In this document: positions 54,355 to 64,000 of the stretch, piece by piece
Numbering within the stretch: the first letter of the stretch is position 1
How the letters are laid out: each line of letters starts with the position of its first letter
From: Deinandra increscens subsp. villosa
Lineage: Eukaryota; Streptophyta; Magnoliopsida; Asterales; Asteraceae
NCBI GenBank assembly: GCA_039602395.1
Contig: JBCNJP010000019.1
Span: 5,596,997-5,660,996 of the forward strand
Length of the DNA: 64,000 bases
Direction of reading: 5' to 3'
Position numbers and translations under genes: made by a program
Notes under the pieces: generated by a model
What the model was told of the DNA's origin: nothing
The model's database searches: none
Seen by the model: the letters and a program-made list of their open reading frames with translations, nothing else

Positions 54355-55591
54355 CCTCACACTTCCCTACTTTTTTTGGGTTCTACCATGGATCTCTCAT
54401 TTCACTATAAGCATATTGTCTTGATCAAGTTTTAATTAGTTTATGAAATACAAATTTTAACTGCTTGAATAGCTTTAAATCTGTCAAATCATGTTTCTGT
54501 AACTCTTGGCGTCCTTTGGCTATTTGTGTTATCCATTTAATAACAAGTTAACAACAAAACTTTATCTCTATATTTTCTAATATAAGATAATCACAACAAA
54601 ACTTAGTTACGTTTGTGGACATTCATAGATATATTTTTAATAAAAACAATAGGTTTTCTAATATAAAATAGTCACAACATACAAACTACTCAAACTTATA
54701 ATATTTTAGTTAACAATCATATTAATTAGAAGAAAATAGGAAAAGAGGGCAACAAATTAACGATTTGGCCTTTTTATAACCATAATGTGTTATTCTGTTT
54801 CGGATAGACTTATTTTACAAAGATAAATAAAGGCACGTATGACAAGATTTTTTTAAAATTCCCTCGTAACTTTATTCGCTATATACATGGAAAAAAAGTT
54901 CGTTATTCTTAGCGGGCCCAATCTTGGGGGAAAGAAATAGGTTTCAAGTTTCAACTCTTTGATCTAAATATTTGGAAGGAAAAAACGTTTACATGTCTCT
55001 TAACGATATAAATCTAAAAAATTTATGAATTTGAGTTTAGTTTAAAAGATCCGTTTTGACGTTAGCCACATAGTAACAGCATGTCTAAATAAAGAGTTTA
55101 TATTTAAAGGTAAATGTTTTATACACCTTTGAGATTTGTACGTTTGGTTTTAACTTTCCAATTTTGGAGTACTAACTTCAGAAAAAGAAATATGTAAAGT
55201 TAAACGATTAATGTTCGCTTCAAAGAATACGCGTTTTAAGTTAAAAGTTCATGTGTCTAATAAATATCATGATTGATGTCGAGCACCACCCCTGATTCAC
55301 GGAACATACAAAACATAAAATCAACATAACTCTTATCTCTTTTAAAGGGGCAAGTCGGAGATAAACCATAGCGTGTTACTCGCACACCTTCAGTATGGGT
55401 CATATCGATGGATACGGCTCATATTCCTTTTTAATCAACGACAACAGCCACATAAATAGTTATTAATGCTTCTATACGGGCCTTATAGGTCAATATGCAC
55501 CATGTCTATTTTAAATATACATGTTGTATACTAGTATAGTATGCAAAATAATGATTATGGTGTAGGGTGTAACAAATGAATGTGCGTCTAA
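54355..55591. other. AT-rich intergenic DNA, no gene seen
   Basis: Both strands were scanned; no frame with similarity and no delimited repeat was found. Confidence 0.35.
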
Positions 55592-55603
55592 CTAGCCACC
55601 TAG

Positions 55604-55897
55604 GTTTTTTTTAATGGCAATTTGGCTCAGCAATGTAATAGGACTGGTTACCCTGGATCACCCATTATCACAAGTCCAAACCTCATAGTGATGGAACCAG
55701 GGAGCGCCTCCCATTTGCACCATTGGGCAGGAATCAGACAAGCCCGTAAACCCTCCCTTGTGACTCGGAATCAAACAGAATGTCTAATCATTCATTGTCC
55801 ACCTATATCTTACAAAATAGTGTAAATGAGACTAGAACCTGAGCCTCCTCAACCACAAGATAGGAGTTTAATCACTACACCAACTTTGTTTGATTAT
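55604..55897 (-). repeat. tRNA-derived SINE with 12-bp target duplication
   Basis: On the minus strand it begins with an A-box-like TTGGTGTAGTGATTAAAC and a B-box-like GCTCAGGTTCTAGTCTC, and ends GCCATTAAAAAAAA. CTAGCCACCTAG (55592-55603) and CTAGCCATCTAG (55898-55909) flank it. It shares its tail with 46263-46510. Confidence 0.82.
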
Positions 55898-56059
55898 CTA
55901 GCCATCTAGTAAATTAGTTTTTTTCTTTATTATTTAATTCTTACAAACCGACACATGATTCTCTCTCTTCTAATTTTTTAAAACTCTAGGGAAAAAAAAA
56001 CATCAAATATGTGTGTTTTGTTTTAAGAACAGTCAACAACCCATGAAATATGCGTGTGA

Positions 56060-56395
56060 GCTTGAATACCGAATTACATGTCTTAACAAATCTGTATGAA
56101 TGTGACTGGTTCCTACATAAAGATGACTTTTTTCTTTCAAAAAAAAAGAGATCGTCGATATGGTCACTTTGTCCCCATTATGGTAATCTAGGGGTCTATC
56201 ACATGTTCAAATTTGACCCTATCATGGTAATTTACGTGTCAATCAAATGTTCAAATTAAATACCTGTTACGCGGCTTACGACACATCCTCCATGCTAGCC
56301 ATGTGACCGGTTAATGAGGCCCGTAGAGGCAGGTCACATGGCTAGCATGGAGTCCCACCACTTTTGAGCGATCAACGTCATACCACTAGACCATA
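56060..56395 (-). repeat. SINE-like sequence containing a perfect hairpin
   Basis: The minus strand begins near GGGACTTATGGTCTAGTGGTA (A-box-like). A perfect 21-bp inverted repeat follows at 56288-56352. The B box and tail are unclear. Confidence 0.4.
56288..56352. repeat. Perfect 21-bp inverted repeat, 23-nt loop
   Basis: Left arm 56288-56308 (CTCCATGCTAGCCATGTGAC then C) pairs without mismatch with right arm 56332-56352 (GGTCACATGGCTAGCATGGA then G). Confidence 0.95.
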
Positions 56396-57413
56396 AGTCC
56401 CTAACTGACTATAATAGATTAGTTACATTTACGTAAAACTCGTAACTTGTGCAATAATTGGTTATACCAAAAACTAGAAGAAATATGTGCATATGTGTAT
56501 GAACATAAAAACCAAACTAATGACAGAAAATTGCTTTCACCTAAATTACACATGGGATGATTCAAAGAGCATATAAGCAGAAAAGTAAAGAAAGATGGAA
56601 AACCTGTACAATCATTAAAAAATTCAATTGGTAATAAGATAGTGTAAGATGTCAGTAAAGATCTTACAATATAAATATAATGATTAATTATTATTATTAT
56701 AATAATAAAGAATTAAAGATTTTGTCAATGAAAACTCGAAAGGGCATCTAATCTAATAATAAATATATCGACTATAAATAAATAATACATATTATCCAAG
56801 TCCCAATGGTATATTTTATATGCAGATACATTCAACTGAATCCTATAAACAATATTCCATGACGTTGTCTATTATATGAATCACACCATGTGATATAATT
56901 AATAAATGCACCGCTAAGCTCACACTAATTGATATTAACTTTTCCAATGTTTTTTAAAAAATTCATTATGTTTAGAGAGATTTAAGTCTTGTATGAAGTA
57001 ACAATCAATACTAACAGCATATGTTATGAACAATGACAGATTATTTACATAAACACATTGTTCCCATTTTACAAATTTTGGTATTGATTTTGATATGATG
57101 AATGTGCCAATGGAAGTTGATATACATACCTAAAAAGGCTATCCTTGAGGCACAAACATGGAAACTTCATCTGTCCAATTTCCAACAAATTCAGGAGCAG
57201 CCAGTTAACTTCTTACTTACCCTGCGTACCAAACACATAATATATATCATTTTAATAAGTAATCTTTTTAATTCCATACTAATAATAAAAAAGAAAAACA
57301 AACTAAAATTGATAATCAAATGATAAAAGTACCAAATGACTTCTTGACGAATCAAAATACATGAGACATAGAAGCCTTCCATAAACACACCATAAAAAAA
57401 CATGTCTTTATTG
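56396..57413. other. 3' flank of the GRAS gene, no other gene seen
   Basis: AT-rich. The GRAS 3' UTR should occupy the upper end. No other supported feature. Confidence 0.4.
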
Positions 57414-59558
57414 CTAAGCAGGCTTCCATGAAGATAAGGCGTATACAATGCGTCCTTTCCAGCCTTGCAACATCCAATGACCATCTTCATCGATTCCAAA
57501 ATCTCTATGATAGCATGATTTTACTCTTTCTTTAGCCAATTTCAAGATTTCTTTATTAAGTGGTAGCTGGCGAAATCCAGCCCTTAAATTGCGAACCTGC
57601 CACTGTTTATATGTTTCTGGTCTTTCAATTCTCTCGCCACCTTCGCAAGCAATGACATTCATCGCTTCACATCCCCAAAGGTTTTTCTCAAGCAGCATTC
57701 TCTCTGGTGTCTCACGAGTGGCATTAGCCTCGATCATATCAAACATAGAAGAGAAATAAAACAAAGCTTCCCTAAATCTTGTGATAAAAAAGGGGGAATT
57801 GTAAGACCCGTTAATGACACCTTGAATAAACATGTCAGGTTTCAATTTCCTAATAAGGTTCAGAACTTTATTCCTTGGACTATCCACCATTACTGTCTCA
57901 TCAAGCAAGCATCTAAACCTATATGCGCAATTTACGATTAATGTTTCATCACTATCAAGCTCAAGATCATCAACTGTGATTGTTTCCCACTTTTGAGCTA
58001 TAGCTTTGAACTTAAAGGGAACTTTAAAAGTTTCCGCATAATTTGCTAGCCTACTTCCAGTCTCCTCAACCCTTTCAGATGGTCTAAATCCAGGACAGGG
58101 GAAATCAATGCCGGTGATTCTAAGTTCTGGGGGCCCACCAGGCCTTTTAGAGAGACGTTGAATGAAGCAAGGCCATTGGAAGCCATAAAGAATACCAAAA
58201 TCTATTATATGTAGCTTCTTCTTGTTCTGGGCAGTATGCAATATAGTTTTATTAGATAAAAAGTTGGAGATTTTTATAAAGGGGCAGCAACTAAGATATA
58301 AATGGTAAGCTTTCAATACATCTACAGCTGATGTAGGTCTAGAAAGGAGAGCTTTGTATATTTCTGTTCCTGAGCCAGCCATTCGGGCTTCAAGCCCAGC
58401 AGAAAAGTAGTGCGCCAATCTTTGCATACCATCACCTGTCGGTGAAGCATGTTCCCTTATCTGTTTCAGTAAATCAATTGCACCCCTTTGGTCATTCGCT
58501 GCAACAGCCTGTGCACAGAGGCTTAAAAGCGTTCTCAAATCCACCACATCCGTTTTGACACCTTTTTTACCACGCCCCTTACCTGTGCTACCCTTCTGTT
58601 GTACTCTACTGACCCCATTGTGGACTAAATTACCTTGAGCTAGGTTTTTTCCTTCACCACAAAGCAGCACATCATCAAACATCTGGGACCTCACAGTCGG
58701 GTCGGTATAAACAGCAGACTGCTTGAAAATCCTCCCATCTTCATCAAGATCTTTGGGATGAAGGTTTTTCTTTCCCCGTGATTCTTCTGTGATGGATGAA
58801 CTGATTTCGTGTTTCTTCTCAGCCTTTAGGGCTTTAGTCACTAGTTGATCTAAAGTAATATCATTGTTGAATGACAAACTACTTGATTCTCCAATACCTT
58901 TTTGAAAGTTTAGATCAGATGCACTTTGAATACTCACAGGTGAATCAGCAAAACAATCTATAACACAACTGCTACTGCTTGAGGAGCAGTAAGAAGACTG
59001 ACCTCTGGGTTCTGAATCAAGATTTAAAGAACCACTCAGTACAAGACGGGAATCGTAATCACTAACATCGCAGCTAAAACCGGCACCACCTACAGATGCA
59101 TCACCAAGAAAACAATTGTAGTCCCTAATTGTAATATCATCCTTGCCATCATTATCATACAGAGATACTGCAGGATGGGAACTACAGAAAGGAGGCTCGT
59201 TTACCATAAGAGCATCATAAAACGATTTCTCTGCAGCTTGAAGAGCAGCAGACTCATGAAACATGGAAGTCTTCTCCTCTATGTTCTCTTCCATAAGCAT
59301 CTGGTTTATGTACTTGAAAACCACATCACTTAGGTCAAAATCTTCATGTAGCTCACCTTCATGATTTGAGCTAGAAGATGGACTAAACCTTCTAAGGCTC
59401 CAATCAGGCAACTCCTGAATACGATGATTCACCGAATTTCGACATAAAAATGTTTCACTGAGATTCATGGCATTAAGAAACTTTGGATCCGATAGAACCG
59501 CGGGAGATCCATCGAATACCACCGCGTAATCCTCCTTCCACGGCCCATCCATAACCAT
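57414..59558 (-). CDS. GRAS transcription factor, LISCL (SCL9/14/33-like) subfamily
   Basis: The intronless 714-residue protein has the LISCL N-terminal signature DLSDVVFKYINQMLMEENIE (residues 75-94) and LQAAEKSFYDAL (106-117). A serine-rich and charged linker follows, then a full GRAS domain (337-712): LRI (VDLRTLLSLCAQAVAANDQR), VHIID motif as LHIIDFG (449-455), PFYRE region (PFFITRFREALFYFSSMFD, 589-607) and a SAW end (HWMLQGWKGRIVYALSSWKP). The length fits the subfamily (about 650-770). LISCL proteins are nuclear transcriptional regulators; SCL14 acts with TGA factors in xenobiotic and stress responses, and the founding lily protein in meiosis (known). The paralogue here is not determined. 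MVMDG gives two possible starts; the first is used. A noncoding first exon lies upstream. Confidence 0.95.
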   Translation of the reverse strand: MVMDGPWKEDYAVVFDGSPAVLSDPKFLNAMNLSETFLCRNSVNHRIQELPDWSLRRFSPSSSSNHEGELHEDFDLSDVVFKYINQMLMEENIEEKTSMFHESAALQAAEKSFYDALMVNEPPFCSSHPAVSLYDNDGKDDITIRDYNCFLGDASVGGAGFSCDVSDYDSRLVLSGSLNLDSEPRGQSSYCSSSSSSCVIDCFADSPVSIQSASDLNFQKGIGESSSLSFNNDITLDQLVTKALKAEKKHEISSSITEESRGKKNLHPKDLDEDGRIFKQSAVYTDPTVRSQMFDDVLLCGEGKNLAQGNLVHNGVSRVQQKGSTGKGRGKKGVKTDVVDLRTLLSLCAQAVAANDQRGAIDLLKQIREHASPTGDGMQRLAHYFSAGLEARMAGSGTEIYKALLSRPTSAVDVLKAYHLYLSCCPFIKISNFLSNKTILHTAQNKKKLHIIDFGILYGFQWPCFIQRLSKRPGGPPELRITGIDFPCPGFRPSERVEETGSRLANYAETFKVPFKFKAIAQKWETITVDDLELDSDETLIVNCAYRFRCLLDETVMVDSPRNKVLNLIRKLKPDMFIQGVINGSYNSPFFITRFREALFYFSSMFDMIEANATRETPERMLLEKNLWGCEAMNVIACEGGERIERPETYKQWQVRNLRAGFRQLPLNKEILKLAKERVKSCYHRDFGIDEDGHWMLQGWKGRIVYALSSWKPA

Positions 59559-60085
59559 CTATCTACCACATAAAAAAATCATTTCACATGAATATCATAT
59601 CACCTAAATACCTAAAAATTCAGACCAAACAAATTATATGTTATTATGTAATAATAATAATAAGTTCCTATTCTCCCTATTCCTAGAACACTCAATTTGT
59701 GAAATTACAGAGTCTATCAGGGATGATCGAAACGAGATTGTGTGTTCTAGTGAAATAAGTCAACAAATAAACTCCATTGATAGAAAGAGCAAGTAATCAA
59801 CAAGTAACTCAAGTCTACTGAAAGCATAGATGATCATATGTCGAAAGCAATCATGAAGAGAAATTGACGTTTCGTATTTCACGAGAGTAAGTTATTGTGG
59901 AATCGAACGAAAAATCAGCAAAATCATACAAATATATATATATAGAGAGAGAGAGTAGTGAAATGTATCGATGGATAAATGAGGGATGTACCTGCGCGAT
60001 AACCCTAGAAAGAACGAGCGAACGAACGAACGAACGGTGCGAGAGAGAGTATGAGGCAGGACTCCTCCGACGGTGTTCACAGATA
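59559..60085 (-). other. 5' UTR of the GRAS gene with a leader intron
   Basis: A probable noncoding exon (about 60085-59992) holds CGTTCGTTCGTTCGTTCG and TCTAGGGTTATCGCGCAG and ends at the donor GCGCAG|GTACATCC (59992/59991). The acceptor is probably GTGGTAG| near 59565, just before the ATG. A leader intron of about 420 bp is common in this gene family. Confidence 0.6.
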
Positions 60086-60430
60086 TAAAGGTATTTACAG
60101 ATTTAGAGGAGAAATCTCGACCGTTCAATATTACGAAATCAGATTGAGACATGCTTCAAGAAGGAAATCCTTTAAATGTAGCCGAAATTATTATTAACAT
60201 ACATAAAAATAAAAAAGGGTGGTACTATACGGCTACACTTACGCCTTTCTCTCTTTTTATCCTCTTTTGTTTTAAAACTAAGTTGCAAAATGAGTTTTTA
60301 ACTAATTTTGGGTCAAAATAACTATATGCAACTACGGTAATATAACTCTTATTTACTGGTTTTGTGTTCTAAGTTGTGAATGCTTTCCAACGGAGATTAA
60401 CTACGTTCAAAACTGAGCTAATATGAATGT
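60086..60430. other. Promoter side of the GRAS gene
   Basis: No clear TATA box in the right orientation was found. No other gene or repeat was delimited. Confidence 0.3.
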
Positions 60431-60612
60431 GATATCGATCAGGTGCGGCTCAAACGATTAAGGCCCTAAGCAAACTAACAATAATAAACTATTGTGCTCA
60501 TAATTAGTAGAGTTAAATCTTTTTTATTTTTATTACATGTAGACAAGTATGGTTATAATAAATTTATTCTTTTTAGCTTTACTCAATACAAATTGTTTAA
60601 TACAACATTCAA
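60431..60612 (+). repeat. Dispersed repeat beginning GGTGCGGCTCAAAC, copy 2
   Basis: It starts AGGTGCGGCTCAAACGATT and ends near TACTCAATACAAATTGTTTAATAC. It matches 23925-24150 at both ends and in the TATGGTTATAATAAATTTATT stretch. Confidence 0.55.
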
Positions 60613-61554
60613 ATATGTTAGTCATTCGTAAAAACAAATGTGTTAAGCTAATCTAAGCAAACCCAATAAATTAAAATAAAGTAAAGAAACAAGAAAGAAA
60701 AAATTCAAAAAGAAAATCTAAAACAATTAGAAGTTATGTATTAAATTGATGAAATGGGTCAATTGTCTGCGACATAAAAGGAGTTCTACATGCTAGTTGA
60801 TGTAGGATTCTTAATATAAATGTGTATTCATAGAAGCTGAATGTATGGAACTTGCTATATTATGTCGTGATACAAGTCTAACAATGTATTGAACCTCCTA
60901 TGGCAACTAAGGAGACGGTTCAGGTACGAGAAAAGCATGTTGTGGCGGTGAAGCTGGTGATTGAGGTAACATTTAAGTTGTATTTTTATTATTATAAGTA
61001 TATGTTGTTGTGAATCTATTATTTAGTATGGATAAATATCCAAGTTGAAACAAGGATAGATGATAAATAGTTGTGTTGTGGAATGGAAAACAATATGGGT
61101 TGTTGTAGAATTTTGAACCGCAGGGGTTTAGTTGGAATTAATGGTTTTGAGAACCAAGCAAAACCTCCCTTTGGGTTGAGTTTGGGCATATGAGGTCATA
61201 ATGCCCAATAAGCACCTTAGGGTGAAGTTGAAACAAATGGTCTTTAACCATGTTATACCTACAAGTGAGATGATGAAACTTGGCTTAGGATTATAGTGTC
61301 CTATACCAAACCAAGTTGATAGTAGTTGAACTTGTTGTGTTGATATTAATAATATTGTGATTTAAGATCTTATCAACTCTAATAAAATAAACTCTAATAA
61401 AATAAGTTGACAAAAGTTGGGACTTAATGTATTAATATTGGAAATTTAATAGTAATACACGTAAGGTTTTGAATATATATATGATGTATATATATATACA
61501 TATATATACTCTTGTATGAAAAGATATAGATTTTCCAATAAGCGGACGAGATTG
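60613..61554. other. Intergenic DNA, no gene seen
   Basis: AT-rich with dinucleotide TA tracts near 61470-61510. No supported gene. Confidence 0.35.
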
Positions 61555-61559
61555 ATAGG

Positions 61560-61665
61560 ATAAAGTGTGACTAGCAGAATTGTAAATGTGGTATGCAAGA
61601 TTTGAACTTGAGACGTATAAGTTTAAACGCATGCATTTAATCACTGCACCACCTAATTAATTTGA
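61560..61665 (-). repeat. tRNA-derived SINE head
   Basis: The minus strand reads AGGTGGTGCAGTGATTAAATG (A box) and CTCAAGTTCAAATCTTGC (B box) 30-40 bases apart. No tail was identified. Confidence 0.45.
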
Positions 61666-61734
61666 TAATTTAATAGCATTAACATGGATATACGTGCATT
61701 TAAAAAAATTAACAAAATCAATAGAAATTTTATA

Positions 61735-61815
61735 AAACGGGGTCCCTAAATTTTTTGGGGTCCCATGCCCAACCTCTGGGTGTTTGGCCCTTTGTACCGC
61801 ACTACCATCCCTGAT
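61735..61815 (-). repeat. Terminal piece of a GGCCC-type dispersed repeat
   Basis: It contains GGGGTCCCTAAATTTTTTGGGG...TTTGGCCCTTTGTACCGC followed by ACTACCATCCCTGAT. This resembles the end of hAT-like repeats also seen at 23925, 60431 and 63066. Borders are undefined. Confidence 0.35.
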
Positions 61816-62015
61816 ATCGATGCCCGAAGCTGGGTGTTTGGAACTATCAAAAGCTATGAAAATTGATGAAAAAGTGAGTGGAACTTATATGTTTCAACCT
61901 ACTTGGCTAGTTCAACTGACGTGATTATTCCAAGTCAAGATTTTTATTGGAACTTATTATTCCAATTAACTCTTGTTTACCAAGATTAATAGGCATATAA
62001 GTTATAGATATTGGG

Positions 62016-62616
62016 TAGGGATATTCAACATATTGAACTTTGAATATTCGAATTATTCGAATTTTAGTTTTTTAAAACATGGATTCGCATTCGAAATAGG
62101 CATCCGATTCGAAATTTCTTTTCGAATCCGAATCGAATTCTAAAAAGTCAAAATATTTTTTAAACATCCCTAAAAAAACATAAGATTTGTATTTTATTAT
62201 ACATCTCAACAATAAAACAATTAGAACATATAATACAATTAAGTCATTTGAAAAAATACTGATGATCATGGAATCCACATAATACCAAAATTTGGGGGCG
62301 GGAATTAGAGAATGAGTGTTGTAAAATTATAATGTAAACGGCTAAAATTTTAAAGATTTTAAATAGGTGAAGATGAGAAGTTGTCCGTAAAAATTAATTT
62401 AATATTTTCATATAAATATTTATAGTTGTTTATGTATAAAATAAATGTAATATATATATATATATATATATTAATATATATAATTTGATTTGAAATCCAA
62501 ATTCGATATCAGATATCGAATCGAATTTGAATGTGGAATTTTGAGCCTGTGATTTTCGAATCGAATCAAATCAAATTTTGAATTTTTTGAATCATCTTCG
62601 AATACTGAACACCCCT
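62016..62616. mobile_element. hAT-like MITE with ATTCGAA subterminal repeats
   Basis: It starts TAGGGATATTCAACATATTGA and ends GAATACTGAACACCCCTG, approximate inverted ends of the TAGGGGTGTTCA type. ATTCGAAT and TCGAATC motifs crowd both ends. No target duplication was evident. It appears inserted in LTR-like sequence. Confidence 0.6.
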
Positions 62617-63061
62617 GATTTTTCATGACTATATAATGAACATATAAGTTCATTTGCATTCATTATATTTAGAGAGGAAAGCATTAGTTTTATTTCTAAT
62701 CACTCGAAACAAATAAATATGAGTATTCCTTTCTTCAAGGAAATTAGAGAGGAGCACTCTTTAATTTTTCCATTACCATTAATCTTCATATTCATTCTTC
62801 TAATTTCCTAAACACCATAAGACCTTGTGGTATCTTGGGTGGGTGTGCATATCTGGCAGTACAATATTGTTCTGGTTGTTGTACCTTGGGATATAAACGG
62901 ATGCTCACATGGAGACCCGAAATCTGTGTTTATGAGCCCGTGTTTTGACACTATCCTCAAACAGCGTTAACCACTTTTGCGTAAAAATGCCATAGTGCGG
63001 TATCTTAGTGCGAATAGTATTAATGTAAACATGCTAGAGACTCAACGGGCGAACACACTAA
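62617..63061. other. LTR-like sequence, possible relic
   Basis: A TATATAATGAACATATAAG stretch is followed by AGAGAGGAAAGCATTAG and CACCATAAGACCTTGTGGTA, a pattern that recalls copia LTRs. No terminal or target repeats were found, so this is only a suggestion. Confidence 0.25.
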
Positions 63062-63649
63062 TTAGGGTCGTCTCAACCTATTTGGGGGCCCCGAGCAAAA
63101 AAATGGGGCCATTTTCCAAAAGTCACATAAGAAAACCCTCCTATTTTCATCAACATCTATGTTCTCGTTAGTTTGAGAGCAGAAGAAATTGGTGACAGAA
63201 AAATATGAGAACTGGATTTTACCCCTGGCTTTAAGTCTCCAATTGGTGAGAACTGGAAAGAGAATTGGATTTAACCGAACCACCAAATCTTGCTTCAAAA
63301 GGGTGTATTTAAGTCGTACATAGCATAACCGTACAACCAGAAGAAATTTTAGAAAAAGCCCACTTGATTTACACAGCAGCAAGTCAACAATCGATGAACA
63401 ACCCGAAGAAAAATCGGCGGCTTCAAGTAGAACAACCAGAAGAAAATCGACGAACATAGTTACATAACAGCAAGCCAGCAATCGTTGGACCATCGATACT
63501 GAATTTAAAGTTGTCGCTCGATTTCCCCATTGTGAACCGTTGGATCCTTGGAGGAAGCTTAATTCTCGTAGTTGATTGACTAATTGGTCGATTGGAAGAA
63601 GTGTAAGCTGATTTGGAATGATTATGATTGTAGGGATCTTGATTCTCAC
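63062..63649 (-). other. Open frame of 195 codons, unrecognised, probably repeat-derived
   Basis: The frame begins MRIKIPTIIIIPNQLTLLPI and is rich in Leu, Val and Cys. Its 3' end overlaps a repeat terminus on the plus strand (GGGTCGTCTCAACC...TGGGGGCCCC at 63066-63091) of a type found elsewhere in the window. I see no domain, signal peptide or relative. The AG-rich complement and repeat overlap suggest a chance frame in a non-autonomous element, but its length in AT-rich DNA makes it worth a database search. Confidence 0.25.
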
Positions 63650-63783
63650 CCTAATTTAGGGACTAGAGAATGGTTGTTGATTGGAATTTTCATACCTTCG
63701 TTTTTTATATTTGAATAGCATATTTTTTGAAATTTTAGAAAGTCCACTTTATTTAGGGAGTAGCCAACCCAATACAGTTATTA

Positions 63784-64000
63784 GAGCATTCACAACTCAT
63801 TCTTTAAAATTGTGTGAGGGACTCCATAAAATTTGAGGTTTTGTTGTGAGTGGAGCAAAAATTCTGTTCATTTCCTAGTTTTTTTTAATATATTTTTTTA
63901 AAGTGGATGTGATTGAAATATAAAAAAAAGATGATGAGAAAGATATAAATAATATTATTTAATTAAAAAGAAAGAAAGAAAATATAGTGTTTATTTAATT
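63784..64000 (+). mobile_element. Harbinger/Tourist-like MITE, cut by the window end
   Basis: After TTA (63781-63783) it begins GAGCATTCACAACTCATTC, the inverted form of the terminus at 31461. The far end lies outside the window. Confidence 0.55.

Noticed and set aside
56288..56352. Perfect hairpin as a microRNA gene
   Set aside because: The arms match no miRNA I know and the 23-nt loop is short for a plant precursor; kept only as a structural finding.
59897..60152. Short frames on both strands at the GRAS 5' end
   Set aside because: They arise from CGAACGAACGAA-type repeats in the 5' UTR and cross its splice donor.

Overview
This is a stretch of a land-plant nuclear genome, almost certainly a core eudicot. 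The evidence is GT-AG introns in genes of Arabidopsis-like structure, Ty1/copia elements primed by the plant initiator tRNA-Met, L1-type LINEs, tRNA-derived SINEs and several MITE families. The mix of hAT and PIF/Harbinger MITEs would suit Asteraceae, but that is only an inference. The window is gene-poor: five protein genes and one microRNA gene sit in AT-rich, transposon-filled DNA.

Genes from left to right. (1) SDIR1, a RING-H2 E3 ubiquitin ligase of ABA and stress signalling, plus strand, eight coding exons at 5770-7677, with a probable 3.1-kb 5' UTR intron holding an old copia element. (2) FKBP20-1, a nuclear FKBP-type prolyl isomerase, minus strand, five coding exons at 9693-8599. It converges on SDIR1; as I recall, the same two genes carry consecutive locus numbers in Arabidopsis. 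(3) A DVL/RTFL small-peptide gene, minus, 22084-21869. (4) A MIR172 precursor, minus, about 48490-48265, with the miR172 and miR172* arms both visible. (5) A SIAMESE-related CDK inhibitor, minus, 51787-51578. (6) A LISCL-type GRAS transcription factor, minus, 59558-57414, with a 5' UTR intron. Apart from the SDIR1/FKBP20-1 pair they are isolated single genes, several concerned with growth and stress (ABA signalling, peptide-controlled growth, the miR172-AP2 node, the cell cycle).

Mobile DNA. The left edge is the 5' half of a copia element (LTR, PBS, intact gag and start of pol). A complete 6.3-kb copia element occupies 31501-37831 with a GTTAC target duplication. Its LTRs show no substitutions that I can see, but its 5' LTR carries four deletions, one of which removes the TATA box, and its pol has a one-base frameshift. 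Two LINE 3' fragments, about ten SINEs or SINE heads (two with clear target duplications), remnants of both PIF/Harbinger genes, and MITEs of hAT, Harbinger and Mutator type fill much of the rest. Several of these could be delimited exactly by their target-site duplications.

No organelle DNA, rRNA genes, CRISPR or bacterial features were seen. Splice sites were placed by eye using protein similarity; boundaries described as approximate are so.
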